The notes under the pieces are model-generated. The model saw nothing but the letters and a program-made list of their open reading frames with translations, was not told where the DNA came from and ran no database searches. Below are positions 1 through 11,263 of a DNA stretch of 64,000 bases, in pieces (position 1 is the stretch's first letter; each line of letters opens with the position of its first letter). This DNA comes from Microbacterium sp. RURRCA19A (GTDB taxonomy: Bacteria; Actinomycetota; Actinomycetes; Actinomycetales; Microbacteriaceae): assembly GCF_900156455.1 (NCBI RefSeq), contig NZ_FTNQ01000001.1, positions 868,001-932,000 on the forward strand, given 5' to 3'. A program made the position numbers and the translations under genes.

Positions 1-537
1 GGAGTTCAGGCGCGCGCTGACCGCGTCTTTCTTCAGCATGGTTCCGACGCGGAAGTGCTTTCCGATCTCCCGCAGGAAATCGATCGCGCTGAGCGGGGCG
101 GTCCAGTCCAGGTTGTTGACCATGCGGGCCGCGTTATCGCCCTCGAAGCTCAGGAAGCGCTCCACCTGGGCGCGCAGGCTCGCCACCCACTCCGCCACGG
201 TCTCGCGCGTGTTGAGCGTGCGCTCGGCCGTGGGACGCGGGTCGCCGACGAGCCCGGTGGAGCCGCCGACGAGCCCGAGGGGGCGGTGTCCGGCGAGCTG
301 CAGACGACGCATGGTCAGCAGCTGCACGAGGTTGCCCAGGTGCAGACTCGGCGCGGTCGGGTCGAACCCGCAGTAGAAGACGATCGGCTCCCCCGACAGC
401 AGTTCGCGCAGTTCGTCCTGGTCGGTCGAGACGTGGACCAGGCCGCGCCAGACCAGCTCGTCCCAGACGTTGTCGAACGTCGGGTCGTTGGCGGGTGCGA
501 GGGCGCTCACGGGCGCCGCATCGGTGGAGGCAGACAC
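1..537 (-). CDS. tyrS: tyrosyl-tRNA synthetase, N-terminal part (cut by window edge)
   Basis: Charges tRNA-Tyr with tyrosine in the cytoplasm. Only the first 179 residues are in the window. They contain the class I signature region: [15 protein letters not shown] at about residues 55-69, with HLGN as the HIGH-type motif, followed by a GLVGDP stretch typical of TyrS. The GTG start is favoured because a TAGCCT -10 box (544-549) lies 6 nt upstream, giving a leaderless transcript. The gene follows the DUF2510 gene with a short gap on the same strand. The catalytic KMSKS loop and the C-terminal RNA-binding domain lie outside the window. The family assignment is secure from the motif context. Confidence 0.93.
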   Translation of the reverse strand, partial: MSASTDAAPVSALAPANDPTFDNVWDELVWRGLVHVSTDQDELRELLSGEPIVFYCGFDPTAPSLHLGNLVQLLTMRRLQLAGHRPLGLVGGSTGLVGDPRPTAERTLNTRETVAEWVASLRAQVERFLSFEGDNAARMVNNLDWTAPLSAIDFLREIGKHFRVGTMLKKDAVSARLNS

Positions 538-589
538 CGGTTCAGGCTACCAGCGGGCTCGAGGACCTCCGGATGCCGAGCCCCGTCGC

Positions 590-1525
590 TCAGACGGGAC
601 GATGCGCCCCGTCAGCGTGGGGCGGGCCCGCCGGCGGGTCGCCGGGCAGCAGGAGCAGACGGGTCTGCGCGCGCGCCGCGACGAGGACGACGGCGCTGAG
701 CGCGGCGAACAGGACGGCACCTCCCACCAACACCCATCCGACGACGCGCTGAAGCGTGTCCCCGTCGGCGACGACGAGCATCACGACTCCCCCGATGAGC
801 ACGAGGGCGGCGAGGGCGGCGATCGCCCACGCGAGGATGCGCAGGGTCGTCAGCGCCTTCGCCGCGTGGAAGGTCGGTCGCACACCGAAACGGGAGGTCA
901 CGTAATCCGCCCATCGCGTACCGGTCCACCACCTGCTGGCCTGGCGACTGATCGGGAACCAGCCGGCACCCGGTCCCTCCGTCGCTCCGGGCAGGGGGCG
1001 GACGATCGCGGGCGCGTCCGACGCTCCGGTCGGCGCAGCGATGCGCCGCACACGGGTGGTCTGAATGGCCATCGCGAACCACAGCCCCGACAGCGCCACC
1101 CACAGGAGGGGCATGTACGACAGTCCCCCGAACGCGATGCTCGAAACCGCCTGCATCATCGCGAGGCCGAAGAAGACCGCCCCCATCGCCCACGCGAGCG
1201 CCGGCTGGTCGATCGTGGCCCAGTCGATTCCCGGACGTCCGTCGCGCACGCGCGAACCCGTCCAGATCTTCCCGTCCCACCAGCGGAGCTCTCCCGCTCG
1301 TGCCGGATACCACCCGGCCGGCGCAGCGGTCGGTCCGTGGCGGAGGACCACGGGCGGGTTCGCCGCGTGAGGGGACGGTGCGGGCGGGTTCGCCGCGGCT
1401 GCGGCCTCGAGCGTCGGGATCGGCGCCTCGTGCGCCGTCCACCGCGCGCCGTCCCACCAGCGGACACGTCCCGGCGAGCCTGCGTCATACCACCCCGGCT
1501 GTGCGTCGCCCATCTCAACCCCCAT
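590..1525 (-). CDS. membrane protein with three DUF2510 motifs
   Basis: Function unknown. DUF2510 is a short Trp-rich motif common in actinobacterial membrane proteins. Here it occurs three times: near the N-terminus (PGWYDAG...RWWDGARW), again near residue 65 (AGWYPA...RWWDGKIW) and again after the first hydrophobic pair (AGWFPI...RWWTGTRW). Two hydrophobic hairpins, around residues 105-150 and 225-290, should give about four membrane segments. Start chosen at the ATG at 1525, with a GGAG about 9 nt upstream. The ATG at 1513, just before the first DUF2510 motif, is equally possible. It lies between the SatD membrane partner and tyrS and may be co-transcribed with neither. Most copies of this domain occur singly, so three in one protein is notable. 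Confidence 0.8.
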   Translation of the reverse strand: MGVEMGDAQPGWYDAGSPGRVRWWDGARWTAHEAPIPTLEAAAAANPPAPSPHAANPPVVLRHGPTAAPAGWYPARAGELRWWDGKIWTGSRVRDGRPGIDWATIDQPALAWAMGAVFFGLAMMQAVSSIAFGGLSYMPLLWVALSGLWFAMAIQTTRVRRIAAPTGASDAPAIVRPLPGATEGPGAGWFPISRQASRWWTGTRWADYVTSRFGVRPTFHAAKALTTLRILAWAIAALAALVLIGGVVMLVVADGDTLQRVVGWVLVGGAVLFAALSAVVLVAARAQTRLLLLPGDPPAGPPHADGAHRPV

Positions 1526-1577
1526 GTCTCGCTGCTCCGAACCTATCCCGCGTCGATGGGGCGCCTCGGGGGGCTTG

Positions 1578-2285
1578 TCAGCCGGCGTGCACACCCCACC
1601 ACACGAGGAACGCCGCGGCGAGCGAGGTCACCCAGCTAACGAGGCTGCCGATGAGGAAGTACTCGGCGCGGTCGCCGTCGTCACGATCGCGCGAGATCTC
1701 GGGAAAGCGCACGATGCCCTTCGCCGCGAGCACCGCCGCCAGCAGCGTGTAGGCGCCGGCGAGGGTGAGCACGAACACGAGGATGCGTTCGAGGGGGCCG
1801 ATGAGCCGTCCGCCCTTCAGCGTCGGGGCGGCGTCCTGGTCGCCCGGAGCCCCGCCCATCTCCGCGCGCAGGGCGATGCGCACGACGGCGTTGCCCGACT
1901 CGAGGAGGAAGACCAGGCATCCCCCCACGAGGACCACCACGTCGATCGAGACCGCGTCGCCGGGACGGTAGGCGGCCCAGGTCGCGCCGATCAGGCCCGG
2001 ACGCGTCCGACCGGGCGCGACGACCACACACGCGGCGGCCCCCAGCGCGAGCAGCGCGACGGGCCACAGCCCCGCGCGGGCAGGTCCTTTCTCGGGGAGC
2101 ACCCAGGTCCAGATCGCGGCGACGGCGACGGCCAGCACACCGGCGATCAGGGCGTCGAGACCAGCCGAGACGACGACCAGCAGCACGCCGGCGACGGCGA
2201 AGGCGACCCAACGGCGGGTGCTGATCATCTGGCGCAGCAGGTCGACCCCACCCACCGCGAGGAGCAGCAACCCCGCCGCGATCAT
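1578..2285 (-). CDS. multi-pass membrane protein coupled to SatD
   Basis: A 235-residue integral membrane protein of unknown function. Hydrophobic stretches span residues 1-20, 25-65, 73-92, 110-130 and 165-190, with a last one near 210-232, so about six to seven membrane segments are likely. The ATG overlaps the stop of the upstream satD gene (ATGA at 2282-2285), which implies translational coupling. SatD-family genes in other bacteria are also often followed by a small membrane protein gene, so the pair probably acts together. No transporter or enzyme motif was recognised. The membrane location is clear; the role is not. Confidence 0.75.
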   Translation of the reverse strand: MIAAGLLLLAVGGVDLLRQMISTRRWVAFAVAGVLLVVVSAGLDALIAGVLAVAVAAIWTWVLPEKGPARAGLWPVALLALGAAACVVVAPGRTRPGLIGATWAAYRPGDAVSIDVVVLVGGCLVFLLESGNAVVRIALRAEMGGAPGDQDAAPTLKGGRLIGPLERILVFVLTLAGAYTLLAAVLAAKGIVRFPEISRDRDDGDRAEYFLIGSLVSWVTSLAAAFLVWWGVHAG

Positions 2286-2929
2286 GAGCGTACCCGCGCG
2301 ACCAGCACCTCGTAGCCCTCGACGATGCCGGCCGAACCCGCCGAGGCGAGCGCCTGCGACACCGCGGATTGACTGATGCCCTCCTGCTCCGCGAGTTCGC
2401 GCTGCGACCGGCCGAGACAGCGCCCGTATGTGAGGCGACGCGCGCGGTCACTCATCGCGGAGACGGACTGGTCGCGGCTCAGGGCGTAGGCGGTGGCCAA
2501 CGCGATGGTCTCGGTCATGCCGGCATCCTCTCCCTCCGCCAGCTCGATCCACGTGCGCGCGAGCGGCGCGGCGCGCTGCTGCAGTCGCTCGACCTGCTCG
2601 ATCGCCGCGCGCGCCGCCCACCACGCCGGCCCCTCGGGCAGCTCGCGTCCCTCGAGCGCGATCGGACGCACCTCGCCCACCCCGACGCCGAAACGGCAGT
2701 CGACCCCCTCGGGAAGAGCGAGACGCACCAGGAGAAGCGACGCAAGGGCGGCCGCCAACGTCGGATACTCCCCCTGCAGTTCGTCACCGACCACGGCCGT
2801 GAGCGGTGACGTCGCGACCGGCAGCGCCGCCTCGACCTCGGCCACGGCCTCGGAGATGACGCGCTGCGCCCCCGCGCGGTCGCTCAAGCGACGCGAGGCG
2901 ACGATGTCGGCGATGACGGCAACGCTCAT
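2282..2929 (-). CDS. SatD family protein with C-terminal helix-turn-helix
   Basis: A 215-residue cytoplasmic protein resembling the SatD family (named from the Streptococcus sat locus; biochemical role unsettled). The N-terminus MSVAVIADIVASRRL is characteristic. The last third holds a helix-turn-helix-like segment (SQRELAEQEGISQSAVSQAL, about residues 174-193), so DNA binding is likely. A TAGGCT -10 box (2936-2941) lies 6 nt before the ATG, giving a leaderless transcript. That box lies inside an inverted repeat of ATAAGC/GCTTAT, which suggests autorepression. The stop overlaps the following membrane-protein gene. It sits just downstream of argH but has its own promoter. Confidence 0.82.
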   Translation of the reverse strand: MSVAVIADIVASRRLSDRAGAQRVISEAVAEVEAALPVATSPLTAVVGDELQGEYPTLAAALASLLLVRLALPEGVDCRFGVGVGEVRPIALEGRELPEGPAWWAARAAIEQVERLQQRAAPLARTWIELAEGEDAGMTETIALATAYALSRDQSVSAMSDRARRLTYGRCLGRSQRELAEQEGISQSAVSQALASAGSAGIVEGYEVLVARVRS

Positions 2930-2967
2930 GCGATAAGCCTAACGCTTATAAAGCGAGATTGATAAGC
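2930..2967 (-). promoter_or_regulatory. satD leaderless promoter with ATAAGC/GCTTAT operator-like repeats
   Basis: Three copies of the hexamer ATAAGC or its complement lie at 2933-2938, 2944-2949 and 2962-2967. The first two form an inverted repeat with a 5-nt spacer, CTAAC. The satD -10 box TAGGCT (2936-2941, minus strand) lies inside this repeat and the third copy is near the -35 position. A protein bound here would block RNA polymerase. The natural candidate is SatD itself through its helix-turn-helix, which is inference. Confidence 0.6.
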
Positions 2968-2980
2968 GAAAAGCTGATAT

Positions 2981-4420
<1,440 letters not shown>

Positions 4421-4451
4421 CTAGCGAGGCCCGCGGACACCGCCCCGCCGC

Positions 4452-7757
<3,306 letters not shown>

Positions 7758-7761
<4 letters not shown>

Positions 7762-8660
7762 GCGACCACCTCCGTTCCGATTCCCTTGCTGGTGAACAGT
7801 TCGACGAGCACCGAGTGCGGCACGCGACCGTCGATGATCGCCGCCGTGGGCACTCCCCCGTCGACGGCGTCGAGGCACGCCTGCATCTTCGGGATCATCC
7901 CCGACTCGAGCTTCGGCAGCATCGCGCGCAGCTCCGTCGAGGTCAGGTGCGACACGAGCGAGTCACGGTTCGGCCAGTCCGCATAGAGCCCGGGGACGTC
8001 CGTCAGCACGACGAGCTTCTTGGCGTTGAGCGCCGTCGCCAGCGCCGCCGCTGCGGCATCCGCATTGACGTTCAACGACGTGCCCGGGTTGTCGAGATCG
8101 GGCGCGATCGACGACACGATCGGCACGCGGCCGGCGGCCAGGTGGTCGAGCACCGGCTGCGGGTCGACCGTGACGACGTCGCCCACGCGCCCGAGGTCGT
8201 GCTCCACCCCGTCGACGACGACACCGCGCCGACGTCCTCCGAACAGGCCCGCGTCCTCGCCGCTCAGACCCGTCGCGAGCGGTCCGTGCGCGTTGACCTT
8301 GGCGACCAGCTGCGGATTGATCTGCCCGGTGAGCACCATGCGGACGACGCCGATCGCCTCGGTCGAGGTGACGCGGTAGCCGCCGCGGAACTCGCTCGGG
8401 ATGTCGAGACGGTTCAGCATCGAGGAGATCTGCGGGCCGCCCCCGTGCACCACCACGGGCTTCACTCCCACGTAGCGCAGGTAGGCGATGTCGGCGGCGA
8501 AGGCGTCCTGCAGCTCGTCGCTGACCATGGCGTTGCCGCCGTACTTCACGACCACGACCTGGTCGCGGTACTTGCGGACCCACGGCAGCGACTCGACGAG
8601 CGTCACCGCCCGTTCGCTGGCTTCGGCCGGATCGGTGTCCTGGATGTCGATGTCGCTCAT
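7758..8660 (-). CDS. argB: acetylglutamate kinase
   Basis: Phosphorylates N-acetylglutamate, usually the arginine-feedback-inhibited step. 300 residues. The nucleotide-binding KYGGNAM near residue 40 and the HGGGPQIS loop near 75 are both present. The extended N-terminal helix before the kinase fold (about 30 residues) is typical of arginine-sensitive hexameric enzymes, so allosteric control is likely but inferred. The ATG overlaps the argJ stop as ATGA. Confidence 0.97.
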
Positions 8661-9814
8661 GAGGCGTAGGCGCTGTTCTCGTGGACGTAGTCGTGGGTGA
8701 GGTCGTTGGTGCGGATCGTCGCGGCCGCGTCGCCGACGCGGAGGTCGACGATGAGGTCGGTCGCGCGGGGCGTCAGGTCGACCTCCTCACGCGGGCGATC
8801 GGGTCCGCCCGCGGAGCACACACGCACACCGTTCATCCACACGTCGACGTCGTACGGGTCGAAGGCCGCCTGCGTCGTGCCGATGGCGGCGAGGACGCGG
8901 CCCCAGTTCGGGTCGTTGCCGAAGATCGCGGCCTTGAACAGGTTGTTCCGGGCGATCGAGCGGCCGACCTCGACCGCGTCGCCCTCGGAGGCCGCCCCCA
9001 CGACCCGGATGGTGATGTCGTGGCTCGCCCCCTCGGCATCCCCCTGCAGCTGAGCGGCGAGGTCGTCGCACACCGCCGTCAGCGCGGCGACGAACGCCTC
9101 GGCATCCACCCGGATGCCACTGGCTCCGCTCGACAGCAGCGTGACCTGGTCGTTGGTCGACATGCACCCGTCGGAATCGAGCCGGTCGAAGCTCACGCGC
9201 GTCGCGGCGCGGAGCGCGGCGTCGGCCTCGGCCGCATCGAGGACCGCATCGGTGGTCAGGACGACGAGCATCGTGGCCAGGCCCGGAGCGAGCATGCCCG
9301 CGCCCTTCGCCATTCCTCCGATGCTCCAGCCTTCACCGCGGTGCACCGCGCGCTTGGGTCGCGAGTCGGTGGTCATGATCGCCAGCGAGGCATCCTCGCC
9401 GCCGTCGACGGACAGCTCGGCGATGCTCTTCTCGACACCGTCGAGGACCTTGGCGCGGAAGACCTCGTCGCCCGTGCCGATGAGACCGGTCGAGCACACG
9501 ACGACGTCGCCCGCCCCCACGCCCAGCAGTTCCGCGGCCCGCTCGGCCGTCTGGTGCGTGGTCTGGAAGCCGAACGCGCCGGTGAAGCAGTTGGCCCCGC
9601 CGGAGTTGAGCACCACGGCCTCGACGACACCGTCCTTCACGACCTGCTCCGACCAGAGGATCGGGTTGGCCTTGGCGCGGTTCGAGGTGAACACGGCCGC
9701 GCCCACCTTCTGCGGGCCGCGGTTGACGACGACGGCGACGTCGCGGGCGCCCGTGGACTTCAGGCCGACGGCGACACCGGCCGCTTCGAAACCGGCGGGG
9801 ATGGTCACGCTCAC
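8657..9814 (-). CDS. argJ: bifunctional ornithine acetyltransferase/N-acetylglutamate synthase
   Basis: Recycles the acetyl group from acetylornithine to glutamate and in many bacteria also makes N-acetylglutamate from acetyl-CoA. 385 residues. The self-processing site is visible as [14 protein letters not shown]; cleavage is expected between Ala180 and Thr181, and Thr181 becomes the nucleophile. GTG start at 9814 overlaps the argC stop (GTGA); a second in-frame GTG two codons later is possible. Whether the enzyme is mono- or bifunctional cannot be decided from sequence alone. Confidence 0.96.
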   Translation of the reverse strand: MSVTIPAGFEAAGVAVGLKSTGARDVAVVVNRGPQKVGAAVFTSNRAKANPILWSEQVVKDGVVEAVVLNSGGANCFTGAFGFQTTHQTAERAAELLGVGAGDVVVCSTGLIGTGDEVFRAKVLDGVEKSIAELSVDGGEDASLAIMTTDSRPKRAVHRGEGWSIGGMAKGAGMLAPGLATMLVVLTTDAVLDAAEADAALRAATRVSFDRLDSDGCMSTNDQVTLLSSGASGIRVDAEAFVAALTAVCDDLAAQLQGDAEGASHDITIRVVGAASEGDAVEVGRSIARNNLFKAAIFGNDPNWGRVLAAIGTTQAAFDPYDVDVWMNGVRVCSAGGPDRPREEVDLTPRATDLIVDLRVGDAAATIRTNDLTHDYVHENSAYAS

Positions 9815-10860
9815 GGGGCGACTCCGTTCAGAGGCAGCGCCGTGGTCTCGGGAAGACCCAGCGCGATGTTCATGGACTGCACCGCGGCGCCCGCGGTGCC
9901 CTTCACCAGATTGTCGACGGCGGCGACGACCACGACCCGATTCGCCGCGCGGTCGATCGCGAGGCCGAGCGAGGCGACGTTGGCGCCCAGGACGTCGGCC
10001 GTCCGCGGGAACGTCCCGGCCGGGAGGAGCTCGACGAAGGGCTCGTCGGCGTACGCCCGCTCCCACGCCGCGCGGATCTCGGCGTCCGTGGCCCCCTCGC
10101 GGATCGGCGCCGAAGAGGTGGCCAGGATGCCGCGGGCCATCGGCACGAGCACGGGGGTGAAAGAGATCCGGACGCCATCGGCCGGGGCGCTCGCGGCGGC
10201 GAGCGCCTGCCGGATCTCGGGGATGTGCCGGTGCGTGCCACCGACCGCGTACGGGTTGGCCGTGCCGAGGATCTCGCTCGCGAGGAGGTTCGTCTTGGCG
10301 GACTTTCCCGCGCCGCTGGGCCCCACCGCCAGCACCGACACGATGTCGCCCGGGTCGACCACCCCGGCGGCGACGCCGGGGGCCAGCGAGAGGGCGACGG
10401 TCGAGGCGTTGCAGCCCGGAGCGGCGATCCGCGTCGCGCCCCGGAGGAGGTCGCGCTGCTTCCCCGCGGAGACCGGGAGCTCGGGAACCCCGTACGCCCA
10501 CGGCTCGGGGTGCTCTCCGCCGTAGAAGGCTGCCCAGTCGGCGGCGGAGGTGAGCCGGTGATCGGCCCCGGCGTCGATGACGAGAGGGGTGTCGCGGAGA
10601 GCGTCGGTGTACTGCGCCGACTGACCGTGCGGCAGCGCGAGGAACACCACATCGTGTCCGGCCAGCACCTCCGGCGTCGTCGCCCGCAGCTCGAGGTGCG
10701 CGAGCGACCGCAGGTGCGGCTGGTGGGAGATCAGCGCCTGGCCCGCGTTCGCGTGAGCGGTGACGGTGCGGACCTCGACGTCGGGGTGATCGGCGAGCAG
10801 GCGAAGGATCTCGCCGCCCGCATAGCCGGAGGCGCCGGAGACGGCGACCGAGAGGGTCAT
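9811..10860 (-). CDS. argC: N-acetyl-gamma-glutamyl-phosphate reductase
   Basis: NADPH-dependent reduction of N-acetylglutamyl phosphate to the semialdehyde. 349 residues. The dinucleotide loop GASGYAG lies at 9-15 and the catalytic cysteine in APGCNAST is Cys150. First gene of the arginine operon. The ATG follows a clear ribosome-binding site (AAGGTGG, about 6 nt upstream). The 5' leader of this mRNA carries a short arginine-rich ORF (10943-11002) and hairpins, so expression is probably controlled by translation of that leader. Confidence 0.97.
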   Translation of the reverse strand: MTLSVAVSGASGYAGGEILRLLADHPDVEVRTVTAHANAGQALISHQPHLRSLAHLELRATTPEVLAGHDVVFLALPHGQSAQYTDALRDTPLVIDAGADHRLTSAADWAAFYGGEHPEPWAYGVPELPVSAGKQRDLLRGATRIAAPGCNASTVALSLAPGVAAGVVDPGDIVSVLAVGPSGAGKSAKTNLLASEILGTANPYAVGGTHRHIPEIRQALAAASAPADGVRISFTPVLVPMARGILATSSAPIREGATDAEIRAAWERAYADEPFVELLPAGTFPRTADVLGANVASLGLAIDRAANRVVVVAAVDNLVKGTAGAAVQSMNIALGLPETTALPLNGVAP

Positions 10861-10907
10861 GGATCCACCTTAGGAGTCGGGGCTGTTGCTGTGATCAGCG
10901 TGAACCG

Positions 10908-10966
10908 GGGCGGCGACGCCCGTATGCCCGACCGACGGCGGGTTACGAGGTCGCCGAAACTCGGCG
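10908..10966 (-). promoter_or_regulatory. candidate alternative RNA pairings of the arg leader
   Basis: Three pairings can be drawn on the minus-strand RNA. Hairpin 1 (10952-10966) has a 6-bp stem, CGCCGA/TCGGCG, inside the end of the leader ORF. Pairing 2 joins 10929-10933 with 10949-10953 (CGACC/GGTCG) and shares bases with hairpin 1, so the two exclude each other. Hairpin 3 (10908-10921) has a 5-bp stem, GGGCG/CGCCC. A ribosome stalled on the Arg codons would cover hairpin 1. There is no U-tract, so the switch may act through Rho or on translation. Not energy-calculated. Confidence 0.4.
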
Positions 10967-11002
10967 TGCGACCCGACGTCGACGCACGGCAACGGTGCTC
11001 AC
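10943..11002 (-). CDS. arginine-rich leader peptide upstream of argC (putative attenuator peptide)
   Basis: A 19-codon ORF starting with GTG at 11002 and ending with TAA at 10943, 82 nt before argC. A strong ribosome-binding site (GAGGAG) sits 6 nt upstream. The product reads VSTVAVRRRRVARRVSATS: six arginine codons in eight positions, four of them consecutive (CGT CGA CGT CGG). Leader peptides rich in the end-product amino acid are the hallmark of transcription attenuation (trp, his, leu, ilv leaders). An in-frame ATG at 11038 would extend it to 31 residues, but the predicted transcription start is near 11040 and the GTG has the ribosome-binding site. Function is inferred from position and composition. 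Confidence 0.68.
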   Translation of the reverse strand: MSTVAVRRRRVARRVSATS

Positions 11003-11046
11003 GGAGAGCTCCTCATTGCGGACGACGATCGACGACATCCCGCGAG

Positions 11047-11075
11047 AGTATCCGCCGCGGCGGGACGGGAGCAAA
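11047..11075 (-). promoter_or_regulatory. promoter of the argCJBDF operon
   Basis: On the minus strand, -10 GATACT (11047-11052) is preceded by TTTGCT (11070-11075) with a 17-nt spacer. The predicted transcription start is near 11040, leaving a leader of about 180 nt before argC that holds the arginine-rich peptide ORF. The -35 match is only partial. Confidence 0.55.
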
Positions 11076-11135
11076 TCCGCCGCCCGTCTCACGCCTCCGA
11101 GTGCGCGGGGGGAGGATCCATCGGATTCTTTCAGC

Positions 11136-11157
11136 TTGTCCCCCATTTGGGGGACAA
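11136..11157. promoter_or_regulatory. 22-bp palindrome, possible operator
   Basis: Two perfect 10-bp arms, TTGTCCCCCA and TGGGGGACAA, flank a 2-bp centre. It lies between the pheT 3' end and the arg promoter, about 60 bp upstream of the -35 element. It does not resemble the AT-rich ARG box. The symmetry and length fit a dimeric regulator site. No binding protein can be named. Confidence 0.5.
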
Positions 11158-11178
11158 CTTAGGAGTATGCTCATCGCA

Positions 11179-11233
11179 CCTGCCCTCATCGCCGACCACT
11201 TCCGACTGCCCCCTCGTCGGCGATGAGGGCAGG
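11179..11233 (-). terminator. long inverted repeat after pheT, probable terminator
   Basis: Perfect 18-bp arms (11179-11196 and 11216-11233) around a 19-nt loop, beginning 30 nt after the pheT stop. There is no U-tract, which is common for actinobacterial terminators. The length and perfection of the stem are unusual, so another role, such as a cruciform site, is possible. Confidence 0.55.
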
Positions 11234-11263
11234 CACATGTCCCCGTCGTCCGCGCCGCGGGGA

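Noticed and set aside
10943..11146. 67-codon ORF covering the arg leader from an ATG inside the 22-bp palindrome
   Set aside because: Its start lies about 100 nt upstream of the predicted transcription start and has no ribosome-binding site. Only the last 19 codons are well placed.
11136..11157. 22-bp palindrome as an ArgR box
   Set aside because: ARG boxes are AT-rich (TGCATA-type half-sites). This one is a C/G-run palindrome and no argR is adjacent.
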